DNA of 64,000 nt from Paraburkholderia fungorum (GTDB taxonomy: Bacteria; Pseudomonadota; Gammaproteobacteria; Burkholderiales; Burkholderiaceae), in contig NZ_MCAS01000013.1 of NCBI RefSeq assembly GCF_003610895.1, forward strand, positions 62,001 to 126,000. The letters run 5' to 3'. Below are positions 52,581-60,329 of the stretch, piece by piece. The notes beneath the pieces are model-generated. The model had not been told where the DNA came from. It saw only the letters and a list, made by a program, of their open reading frames with translations, and did no database searches. A program made the position numbers and the translations under genes. The first letter of the stretch is position 1. Each line of letters begins with the position of its first letter.

Positions 52581-53407
52581 CGAGGGTTCTCCTGCCCGGC
52601 GTTCCCTGCCTGCCCAGTCTGCTCCGTCTGCGTCACCTGCCAGCGTGGCGCGCGTTTCTCGAGAAACGCATTGACGCCTTCGCGCTGATCGGCGCCGTCG
52701 AACAGATCGACAAAGCGTTCCCGCTCCACCGCGAGCGCCGCCGCGCGCGGCACGCCGTTGCGGCTCTGATGAATCAGCGTCTTGCTGAAACCGACCGCTT
52801 GCGGACTCAATGTCGCGACACGCGCCGCCATGGTCAACGCGGCCTCGCGCGCGGCGCCCTTTTCCACCACTTCTTCGACGAGCCCGATGCGCAACGCGGT
52901 CGCCGCATCGACCCGTTCACCGGTCAGGATCATCCGCTTGGCCCAGCCTTCACCAACCAGCCAAGGCAAGGTTTGGGTGCCGCAGCCACAGGGCAGCAAA
53001 CCCACCGCCGTTTCGGGCAACGCCATCACGGCATGCTGTTCGGCGATACGGATATCACACGCCAAGGCGCATTCAAGGCCGCCGCCCATGGCATAACCGT
53101 TGATCGCCGCGATCACCACCGGCCGCGCGTTCTGCAAGGTCTCGAACGCCGAGCCGAAGCGCGTTGCCGCCGTGCGCGCGACCTCGCGATTGCCGTCGGC
53201 GAACGTGTTCAGGTCGGCGCCCGCGCTGAAAAACTTCGGGCCGTCGCCGGTGATCACGATGGCACGCACACGCGCTTCGCCATTCAGACGCTCGACAGTC
53301 TGCTGCAACATCAGCAGGCCGTCCGGCGTGAATGCGTTCGCGGGCGGCCGCTTGAGCGTCAGCCGCGCGACGGCGCCGTCATGAGCGTAGTCGAGTTCGA
53401 TCATCAC
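52577..53407 (-). CDS. Enoyl-CoA hydratase (methacrylyl-CoA hydratase candidate)
   Basis: A 276-residue crotonase. The oxyanion segment SAGADLNTFADG, GYAMGGGLECALACDIRIAEQ (first Glu) and MALPETAVGLLPCGCGTQTLP (second Glu) are in place; the CGCGTQ replaces the usual GxGGTQ. It probably hydrates methacrylyl-CoA in the valine route, judging from the neighbours mmsB and HIBYL-CoA hydrolase. Start and stop overlap with both neighbours by ATGA, so mmsB, this gene and the hydrolase are translationally coupled. Confidence 0.87.
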   Translation of the reverse strand: MMIELDYAHDGAVARLTLKRPPANAFTPDGLLMLQQTVERLNGEARVRAIVITGDGPKFFSAGADLNTFADGNREVARTAATRFGSAFETLQNARPVVIAAINGYAMGGGLECALACDIRIAEQHAVMALPETAVGLLPCGCGTQTLPWLVGEGWAKRMILTGERVDAATALRIGLVEEVVEKGAAREAALTMAARVATLSPQAVGFSKTLIHQSRNGVPRAAALAVERERFVDLFDGADQREGVNAFLEKRAPRWQVTQTEQTGQAGNAGQENPR

Positions 53408-54324
53408 GCGTTCCCGTCTTTGCTGTCTTTGCTGTCTTTGCTGTCGTCGCGATAGAGCTTGATCACCGCGGAGAAGTCCAGGCGTCCCGCGCCCTTCGTG
53501 CTCATGGTCTGATAAAGCTGTTGAGCCAACGCGCCGAGATACACCGGTTGACGCGCGAATTTGGCGGCGTCGGTGGCGAGGCCCAAATCCTTGAGCATCA
53601 GATCGGTGCCGAAGCCGCCGGTATAACCGCGCGTGGACGGCGCGGTTTCGATCACGCCGGGCATCGGGTTATACGTGTCCGAACTCCAGCAGCGGCCTGT
53701 CGAGGTATTGATGATGCCGCCCAGCACTTTCGTGTCGATGCCGAGCGCCTCGCCCAGCGACATCGCCTCGGCTACGCCTGCCATCGTGATGCCGAGCACG
53801 AGGTTGTTGCAGATCTTCGCGACCTGGCCCGTGCCGGTGTCGCCGCAATGCACGATGTTCTTGCCCATCGCCAGCAACACCGGTTTGACCTGCTCATACG
53901 CGCTCGCGCTGCCGCCGACCATGAAGGTCAGCGTGCCTGCCGCCGCGCCGCCAGTGCCGCCCGAGACGGGCGCGTCGACGAAGGTGTTGCCGCGTTGCGC
54001 CGCCAGTTCGGCAAACGCCTTCACGCTGGCCGGGTCGATCGTGCTCGAATCGATGATCGTCACGCCTTTCGCGATTCCCGAGAGCACGCCGTCATCCGCG
54101 GTCAGCACGCTGCGCACGTGCGCGGCCGCGGGCAGCATCGTGATCACACATTCGACGCCGGTCACCGCCGCTTTCGGGGAAGCCGCCGCGGCGGCGCCGG
54201 CATCGACCAGCGCCTGCACCGCCTGTGCGTTGAGGTCGAATACGTTGACCGCGTGCCCCGCCTTGAGCAGGTTGAGCGCCATCGGCGCGCCCATGTTGCC
54301 GAGTCCGATAAAGCCTATTTTCAT
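53404..54324 (-). CDS. mmsB: 3-hydroxyisobutyrate dehydrogenase
   Basis: A 306-residue NAD-dependent beta-hydroxyacid dehydrogenase oxidising 3-hydroxyisobutyrate to methylmalonate semialdehyde. The Rossmann motif IGFIGLGNMGAPMA opens the protein; DAPVSGGTGGAAAGTL is the substrate site and GQVAKICNN has the catalytic Lys (about 171). ATG 54324 begins MKIGF. The C-terminus DDSKDSKDSKDGNA comes from three 9-bp repeats (53414-53440), an expansion beyond the family end. Downstream overlap with the hydratase indicates coupling; mmsA is 34 nt upstream. Confidence 0.93.
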   Translation of the reverse strand: MKIGFIGLGNMGAPMALNLLKAGHAVNVFDLNAQAVQALVDAGAAAAASPKAAVTGVECVITMLPAAAHVRSVLTADDGVLSGIAKGVTIIDSSTIDPASVKAFAELAAQRGNTFVDAPVSGGTGGAAAGTLTFMVGGSASAYEQVKPVLLAMGKNIVHCGDTGTGQVAKICNNLVLGITMAGVAEAMSLGEALGIDTKVLGGIINTSTGRCWSSDTYNPMPGVIETAPSTRGYTGGFGTDLMLKDLGLATDAAKFARQPVYLGALAQQLYQTMSTKGAGRLDFSAVIKLYRDDSKDSKDSKDGNA

Positions 54325-54358
54325 GGTGTCGTCTCTCGTACCAATTAGACCCGAGGGT

Positions 54359-55876
54359 TCAGCGCAGGCTGATGGTGGTGTTGACGCCGTCGTTGACGGT
54401 GTCGTCATCGAACCAGCGGGCGGTGACGGTTTTGGTCTGCGTGTAGAACTGCACGACCTGCTTGCCGTACGGCCCGAGGTCGCCGAGTTTCGAGCCACGC
54501 GAGCCGGTAAAGCTGAAGAACGGCACCGGCACGGGAATCGGAATGTTGATGCCGACCTGGCCGATATCGATTTCGCTCTGGAACTTGCGCGCCGCCGCAC
54601 CGCTTTGCGTGAAGAGACCCACGCCATTGCCGAACGGATTGCGGTTGACGAGCGCGATGGCGTCGTCGAGCGTCGCGGCATTCAGCACCACCAGCACCGG
54701 GCCGAAGATTTCCTGACGATAGACTTCCATGTCGGTGCTGACATTGGTGAAGACCGTCGGGCCGATAAAGTTGCCTTGCTCATAACCCGGCACCGTCACG
54801 TCGCGGCCATCGAGCGCCAGCGTTGCGCCCTCTTTCACGCCCTGTTCGATCAGACCGAGAATGCGCTGCTTCGCGGCACGTGAGACCACCGGGCCAATGT
54901 CCGTAGCCGGCTCGCTACCCGCGTTGACCTTCAGCGTCTTCGCCTTCGCGACCAGATCGGGCAGCCATTGCTGGGCCGCGCCGACCAGCACGACCACCGA
55001 AGTCGCCATGCAACGTTGTCCCGCCGCGCCAAACCCGGCGCCGGCCAGCGCGTTCAGGGTCTGCTCGCGGTTCGCATCGGGCAGCACCACGGCGTGGTTC
55101 TTTGCGCCCATCATCGATTGCACGCGCTTGCCGTGTTCGCTGCCGAGGCGATAAACATGCGTGCCCACCGCCGTCGAGCCGACGAAGGAAATCGCTTTGA
55201 CGAGATCGTGCGTGCAAAGCCCGTCGACGACTTCCTTGCCGCCGTGCACGACATTCAGCACGCCCTTCGGCACACCGGCTTCAAGCGCCAGTTCGACCAG
55301 TTGCATCGTCGACAGCGGGTCCTGCTCGGAAGGCTTCAGCACGAACGTATTGCCGCAGACAATCGCCATCGGGAACATCCACAACGGGATCATCGCGGGG
55401 AAATTGAACGGCGTGATGCCGGCGCATACACCGATCGGCTGACGCAGCGTGTAGGTATCCACGCCACCGGCGACGTTCTCGGCGAATTCGCCCTGCTGCA
55501 AGCTGCCGATCGAGCAGGCGTGCTCCACCACCTCGAGCCCGCGGAAGATGTCGCCTTCCGCATCGGGAATCGTCTTGCCCTGCTCGGCGCTCAAGGTCCT
55601 GGCGATGCGCGGCGAATGCTCGCGAATCAAGGCCTGGAACTTCAGCATGATGCGCATGCGCGCACCGACCGGCGTGTCCTTCCACGTCTTGAACGCAGCG
55701 TGTGCCGCCTGGATCGCTTCGTTGACTTCATCGGCGGTGGCGAACGGCACGCGGGCAAGCACCTCCTGCGTAGCCGGGTTGACGATGTCGCGCCATTCGG
55801 CGGTTTTGGACTCGACGAACTCACCGTTGATCAGCAGCTTGACGGTGGGGACCTGATTCGAAGCGATTGCGTTCAT
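54359..55876 (-). CDS. mmsA: CoA-acylating methylmalonate-semialdehyde dehydrogenase
   Basis: A 505-residue aldehyde dehydrogenase converting methylmalonate semialdehyde to propionyl-CoA (and malonate semialdehyde to acetyl-CoA). Catalytic Cys289 sits in GFGAAGQRCMATS, the Asn of ITPFNFPAMIPLWMFPMA is present, and the usual Glu of the hydrolytic ALDHs is replaced by the MmsA-type NHAVVLPDA region. ATG 55876 is the start. It precedes mmsB, as in other mmsAB operons, and is part of the minus-strand valine cluster. Confidence 0.95.
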   Translation of the reverse strand: MNAIASNQVPTVKLLINGEFVESKTAEWRDIVNPATQEVLARVPFATADEVNEAIQAAHAAFKTWKDTPVGARMRIMLKFQALIREHSPRIARTLSAEQGKTIPDAEGDIFRGLEVVEHACSIGSLQQGEFAENVAGGVDTYTLRQPIGVCAGITPFNFPAMIPLWMFPMAIVCGNTFVLKPSEQDPLSTMQLVELALEAGVPKGVLNVVHGGKEVVDGLCTHDLVKAISFVGSTAVGTHVYRLGSEHGKRVQSMMGAKNHAVVLPDANREQTLNALAGAGFGAAGQRCMATSVVVLVGAAQQWLPDLVAKAKTLKVNAGSEPATDIGPVVSRAAKQRILGLIEQGVKEGATLALDGRDVTVPGYEQGNFIGPTVFTNVSTDMEVYRQEIFGPVLVVLNAATLDDAIALVNRNPFGNGVGLFTQSGAAARKFQSEIDIGQVGINIPIPVPVPFFSFTGSRGSKLGDLGPYGKQVVQFYTQTKTVTARWFDDDTVNDGVNTTISLR

Positions 55877-55943
55877 GCTGAAACTCCTGGGCAGTGGCCG
55901 TATCCGTGGTTGTCTGCGGCCAAACAGTGACTGGGATTAAAAA

Positions 55944-57635
55944 TCAACGCAGATCCGGGAAGTCTTCTTCCCAATACTCGCCGGGCAGGCGCGCGGGCTC
56001 AGCTTCTCGCTCCATTTCGCGGCGCCGCAATTCGACGCGGCGAATCTTGCCGGAGATAGTTTTCGGCAATTCGCTGAACTGCAGGCGGCGAATCCGCTTG
56101 TACGGTGCAAGCTTTTCGCGCGAGAACGCAAAGACCGCACGCGCGAGTTCGGGACCGGCTTCATAGCCCTGACGCACGGTGACGAACGCTTTGGGCACCG
56201 ACAGGCGCAATGCGTCCGCACTCGGCACCACGGCGGCTTCGCCGATCGCTTCGTGCTCGATCAGCACGCTTTCGAGTTCGAACGGACTGAGCCGGTAATC
56301 GGACGATTTGAAGACGTCATCCGCGCGGCCGACGTAGACGTAATAGCCGTCATCGCGGCGCAGCGCGACGTCGGACGTATGGTAGAAGCCGTTGCGCATG
56401 GCTTGCGCGGTGGCGTTGGCATTGTTCGCATAGCCGGTCATCAAACCGAGCGGACGTTCGGCCAGCGGCAACGAGATTTCGCCTTCGGTAGCGGGTTGAT
56501 CGTCGGCATCGAGGAGCTCGATCCGGTAACCCGGCAGCGGCCGGCCCATCGACCCCGGCACCACCGGCTGCCCGGGCGGATTGCCGATCTGGCAGGTGGT
56601 TTCGGTCTGGCCGAAACCGTCGCGAATCGTGATGCCCCACGCGTGCTTGACGCGCTCGATGATCTCCGGATTCAAGGGCTCGCCCGCGCCGACGATCTCG
56701 CGCAATTTCACCGGATAGTCGGTGAGATGCTCCTGCACCAGCATGCGCCAGACCGTGGGCGGCGCGCACAGCGTGGTGACGTTGAAACGCACCAGCACAT
56801 CGAGCGTGTCCTTCGGCACGAAGCGCGGGAAGTTATAAACGAACACACAGGCCTGCGCGTTCCATGGTGCGTAGAAGCAACTCCACGCGTGCTTGGCCCA
56901 GCCCGGCGAGCTGATATTCCAATGAATATCGTTCGGCTGCAGGCCGATCCAGTACATGGTCGATAGATGGCCGACCGGATAGCTCTGGTGCGTATGCTCG
57001 ACCAGTTTCGGCTTGGACGTGGTGCCCGACGTGAAGTACAGCAACAGTGGATCGGTGGAGTGCGTAACGCCGTCGGGCGTGAATTGCGGCGGCGCATCAT
57101 AGGCTGCGGCAAGATCGATCCAGCCGTCGCGTGGCGTACCCACGGAGATGCGTGTGAGCGGCACGTCGAGCGCATCGAACTTGGCCAACTCCGCGCTATC
57201 GACCACCGCGAATTGCGCGCCGCCGATCTGCACGCGGTCGCGTACGTCGTCGGCGGAAAGCTGGGTGGTGGCCGGCAGCACGATTGCGCCGAGCTTCATT
57301 GCCGCGAGCATCACGTCCCACAATTCGACGCGGTTCGGCAGCATCAGCAGCAGGCGGTCGCCGCGCCCCACGCCGAGACCGCGCAGGAAGTTCGCCATGC
57401 GCGACGAGCGCTCCGACATCTGCGCGTACGAGAGCCGCAAGCCGTCACTGGCCAGATCGTCGACGATCCACAGCGCCGGGTTGTCGTTGCCTCGCGCGAT
57501 CACGTCGAAGTAGTCGAGCGCCCAGTTGAACTCGCCTGGCGCCGGCCACGCGAATTCGCGGTAAGCGCGGTCGTAGTCGGTTCGATGGCGCAATAACAGG
57601 TCACGCGCTTCGAGAAAGCCCTTCGCTACAGTCAT
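55944..57635 (-). CDS. AMP-forming acyl-CoA synthetase
   Basis: A 563-residue adenylate-forming ligase. The P-loop-like LLYFTSGTTSKPKLVEHTH (about 215-233), DGFGQTET (about 340), and the C-terminal Lys in the KTISGKIRR region (about 540) are intact. It probably activates isobutyrate or a similar short-chain acid for the following acyl-CoA dehydrogenase, given its place in the valine/isobutyrate cluster. ATG 57635 follows GGAG at 6 nt. Two 23-bp direct repeats lie just upstream, within the gap after the dehydrogenase. Confidence 0.88.
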   Translation of the reverse strand: MTVAKGFLEARDLLLRHRTDYDRAYREFAWPAPGEFNWALDYFDVIARGNDNPALWIVDDLASDGLRLSYAQMSERSSRMANFLRGLGVGRGDRLLLMLPNRVELWDVMLAAMKLGAIVLPATTQLSADDVRDRVQIGGAQFAVVDSAELAKFDALDVPLTRISVGTPRDGWIDLAAAYDAPPQFTPDGVTHSTDPLLLYFTSGTTSKPKLVEHTHQSYPVGHLSTMYWIGLQPNDIHWNISSPGWAKHAWSCFYAPWNAQACVFVYNFPRFVPKDTLDVLVRFNVTTLCAPPTVWRMLVQEHLTDYPVKLREIVGAGEPLNPEIIERVKHAWGITIRDGFGQTETTCQIGNPPGQPVVPGSMGRPLPGYRIELLDADDQPATEGEISLPLAERPLGLMTGYANNANATAQAMRNGFYHTSDVALRRDDGYYVYVGRADDVFKSSDYRLSPFELESVLIEHEAIGEAAVVPSADALRLSVPKAFVTVRQGYEAGPELARAVFAFSREKLAPYKRIRRLQFSELPKTISGKIRRVELRRREMEREAEPARLPGEYWEEDFPDLR

Positions 57636-57647
57636 CGTCGTCTCCAA

Positions 57648-57695
57648 TGTCGACCGGAGTTGGCGCTTTAGCTGTCGATCAGAGTTGGCGCTTCA
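57648..57695. repeat. Direct 23-bp repeat upstream of the acyl-CoA synthetase
   Basis: The first copy (57648-57670) reads TGTCGACCGGAGTTGGCGCT and the second (57673-57695) TGTCGATCAGAGTTGGCGCT, each continuing TyA, at a 25-bp period. The match is 20 of 23. It lies between acyl-CoA dehydrogenase stop and acyl-CoA synthetase start, so it may be a regulatory or processing site in the operon. Confidence 0.6.
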
Positions 57696-57828
57696 ACGCT
57701 GACTCTAGTGCCATGCAAAGCACCGACCCTGGTCCCATGTTTGTGGCGCGCTATGCGCTCTGCTTTTAGCTTCTACGTGTTGCCCGGCTCACAACCTATT
57801 TTGCGCTCAAACGCCGTTTGCTTCGCGT

Positions 57829-58962
57829 TCAGATCTGGCGCGCAATCACCATGCGCTGCACTTCACTGGTTCCTTCGTAAATCTGCGTGATGCGGGCGTC
57901 GCGATAGTGGCGTTCCACCGCGTAGTCCTCGAGATAGCCATAGCCGCCGTGAATCTGGATGGCCTTCGAGCAGACGTCCTCAGCGATTTCCGACGCGAAC
58001 AGCTTGGCTTGCGATGCCTCGGACAAACACGGCAGGCCCGCCGTGCGCAGCCGCGCCGCATGATGTACGAGCAGACGCGCGGCGTTCAGGCGGGTTGTCA
58101 TATCGGCGAGCATGTTGGCGATGGTCTGGTGGTCTTTCAGCGCCTTGCCGAACTGGACGCGTTCGTTCGCGTAGCGGCGCGCGGCTTCGAACGCGGCGCG
58201 CGCGATGCCGACCGCTTGCGCGGCGATGCCGATGCGGCCGCCCTCGAGATTGGACAACGCGATGCGCAGACCTTCGCCCGGTTCACCGAGCAGATTGGCC
58301 TCGGGCACCGCGCAATCGTCGAACGAGATGGGACAGGTGTCGGAGGCGCGAATCCCGAGCTTGTGTTCAGGCTTGCCGACGTTGAAGCCCGGCGTATCGG
58401 TCGGCACGATGAAGGCCGACAGGCCGCGCTTGCCGCGATCAGGATCGGTAACGGCAAATACGATCGCGATATCGGCGCGCGAGCCGTTGGTCACGAACTG
58501 CTTGCTGCCGTTGAGCACCCATTTGCCTTCGCTGAGCACAGCGCGGGTGCGCAGATTGTTCGCCTCGGAACCGGCCTGCGGCTCGGTCAGGCAGAACGCG
58601 CCGATGGTGCGCCCGGTGGCGAGATCCTTCAGATAGCGGTCCTTTTGCGTGTCCGTGCCGAAGTTCAGGATCGGCCCGCAGCCGACCGAGTTGTGCACGC
58701 TCATCAGCGTGGCGCAGGAGGCGCAGCCCGCGGCGATCTCTTCGATCGCGAGCGCATAAGCTACATAGTCGGTGTAGGAGCCGCCCCACTCGGACGGCAC
58801 GATCATGCCGAGAAAACCCAGTTCGCCCATTTGCGTCACGACTTCCGCCGGCAAACTGGCCTCGCGATCCCATTGGCCGGCGTGCGGCGCGAGGCGCTCG
58901 GTGGCGAAGTCGCGAGCGGCGTCGCGGATCATCCGCTGCTCTTCGGTGTAGAAGCTATCCAT
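57829..58962 (-). CDS. Acyl-CoA dehydrogenase (isobutyryl-CoA dehydrogenase candidate)
   Basis: A 377-residue FAD enzyme of the short/branched-chain acyl-CoA dehydrogenase family. Motifs: LTEPQAGSEANNLRTRA (substrate and FAD site), FVTNGSRADIAIVFA, and the catalytic Glu in QIYEGTSEVQRMVIARQI. It probably oxidises isobutyryl-CoA, the first step of valine-derived CoA-ester breakdown. It is the first gene of the minus-strand cluster and is divergent from the AraC regulator. ATG 58962 opens MDSFYTEEQRMIRDAARDFA. Confidence 0.92.
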   Translation of the reverse strand: MDSFYTEEQRMIRDAARDFATERLAPHAGQWDREASLPAEVVTQMGELGFLGMIVPSEWGGSYTDYVAYALAIEEIAAGCASCATLMSVHNSVGCGPILNFGTDTQKDRYLKDLATGRTIGAFCLTEPQAGSEANNLRTRAVLSEGKWVLNGSKQFVTNGSRADIAIVFAVTDPDRGKRGLSAFIVPTDTPGFNVGKPEHKLGIRASDTCPISFDDCAVPEANLLGEPGEGLRIALSNLEGGRIGIAAQAVGIARAAFEAARRYANERVQFGKALKDHQTIANMLADMTTRLNAARLLVHHAARLRTAGLPCLSEASQAKLFASEIAEDVCSKAIQIHGGYGYLEDYAVERHYRDARITQIYEGTSEVQRMVIARQI

Positions 58963-59104
58963 GGCTCGATCCTGTTATGTGCATCGGATCGCGGTGGCGA
59001 GGCTGGCTCGCCATGATGTCTCCGGACGCTGCGTCCCGCGATCGATTCAGTTCAAGTGTAGGCAAGCCGCCGGGCAGGTTCGATGCTCAGCCCGATCATT
59101 CTGT

Positions 59105-59123
59105 TTGAGCGCATTTGCCATAC
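59105..59123 (+). promoter_or_regulatory. AraC-type direct-repeat site 1
   Basis: TTGAGCGCATTTGCCATAC. It matches site 2 (59190-59208) at 17 of 19 positions in the same orientation, 85 bp (about eight helical turns) apart, in the divergent promoter between the AraC regulator and the acyl-CoA dehydrogenase operon. It probably is the site by which the regulator activates or represses the operon. Confidence 0.6.
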
Positions 59124-59189
59124 CGGTATCATGAAAGGCTGGATCAGGCCAAATTTTCAGGGGTTTGGCGGATCGTCCCAAGGAAAATG

Positions 59190-59208
59190 TTGAGCGCGTT
59201 TGCCAGAC
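59190..59208 (+). promoter_or_regulatory. AraC-type direct-repeat site 2
   Basis: TTGAGCGCGTTTGCCAGAC, the second copy, ending 4 nt before ATG 59213. Because it covers the leader of the regulator gene, binding here would repress the regulator itself. Its position argues for the ATG at 59213 or 59222 rather than the TTG at 59165 as the true start. Confidence 0.6.
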
Positions 59209-59212
59209 AGCC

Positions 59213-60268
59213 ATGAGAAACATGAAGAACTTCGAAAATGACAGAGGCACGGTTTCGGTCAGCCTGGTCGAAGAGGCCCTGGCGTTGGCGCGGGCACGCG
59301 GTTTCGACGCATTGCCGCTCGCCGAAGCCGCCGGCATCGCGGCAACCCTGCTGGCGTCGCCGAAAAGCCGGGTCTCGGCGGCGCAGTACGGCGCGCTGTG
59401 GGCCGGCATCGCCCGCGCGCTGGACGACGAGTTCTTCGGCCAGGACTCGCACCGCATGAAAAGCGGCAGCTTCATCGCGATGACGCAGATGGCGCTCGGC
59501 GCGCGTAACGGCGCGCAAGCGCTCGCGCTGGCGGTTCGCTTCATGCGCTTCGTGCTGGACGATCTTGGCGCGCAGATCGACACGAATGCGCAGCGCGTGC
59601 GGCTGCGGTATGTCGAACGCGAAGGCGCGCGGCCGCCCGCCATGTTCGCCTACGCGACCTACTTCATCCTCGTCTACGGCCTGCTGTGCTGGCTGGTGGG
59701 GCGGCGCATTCCGCTCATCGAGGCGCGTTTTCGCTGCCCCGAGCCGCCTGCCGCGCATGAGTACCGCCTGATGTTCTGCGACGACATGGCGTTCGATCAG
59801 GCCGAGTCGTATGTCGACCTCTCGCCGGCGTTTCTCGACCTGCCGGTGATCCAGACCAGCAAGTCGGCAAAACCGTTCCTGCGCGACGCGCCCGGCAGCT
59901 TCCTCGTCAAATACCGCAATCCCGGCTCGCTCACCGCACGGGTGCGCAAGATGCTGCGCGCGCTGCCGATGGCCGGCTGGCCCGCCGCCGACCAGATGGC
60001 GCTGCGCCTGAACGTCGCCGAGGCAACGATGCGGCGGCATCTGAAGCAGGAAGGCTATACGTATCAGTCGATCAAGGACGACTTGCGGCGCGACATCGCG
60101 ATCGGCGAGTTGCAGGACAGCGGACGCACCATCGCCGACATCGCCGCTGCCGTAGGTTTTGCCGAGCCGAGCGCGTTTCATCGCGCGTTTCGCAAGTGGA
60201 CCGGCATGCGGCCGGGCGACTACCGGCCGGCGCATGCGGATTTCACGCGCCGCACGGAATCGGACTAA
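59213..60268 (+). CDS. AraC-family regulator of the valine/isobutyrate cluster
   Basis: A 351-residue regulator with an Arabinose_bd-like N-terminal domain (PF12625 type; YGALWAGIARALDDEFFG and SLVEEALALARARG) and a C-terminal AraC HTH (about 240-340) containing MALRLNVAEATMRRHLKQEGYTYQSIKDDLRRDIAIG and IADIAAAVGFAEPSAFHRAFRKWTGMRPGDYR. It is divergent from the acyl-CoA dehydrogenase gene, the position of MmsR in Pseudomonas mmsAB clusters, and repeated 19-bp sites lie in the gap. ATG 59213 is preferred over TTG 59165; ATG 59222 is also possible. Confidence 0.88.
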   Translation: MRNMKNFENDRGTVSVSLVEEALALARARGFDALPLAEAAGIAATLLASPKSRVSAAQYGALWAGIARALDDEFFGQDSHRMKSGSFIAMTQMALGARNGAQALALAVRFMRFVLDDLGAQIDTNAQRVRLRYVEREGARPPAMFAYATYFILVYGLLCWLVGRRIPLIEARFRCPEPPAAHEYRLMFCDDMAFDQAESYVDLSPAFLDLPVIQTSKSAKPFLRDAPGSFLVKYRNPGSLTARVRKMLRALPMAGWPAADQMALRLNVAEATMRRHLKQEGYTYQSIKDDLRRDIAIGELQDSGRTIADIAAAVGFAEPSAFHRAFRKWTGMRPGDYRPAHADFTRRTESD

Positions 60269-60329
60269 GCTGTAAGGAGCAGGCCAGCCTTTTTGGGGTA
60301 GCGGCCCGCGCCGGTCGATACCCGTCGGC

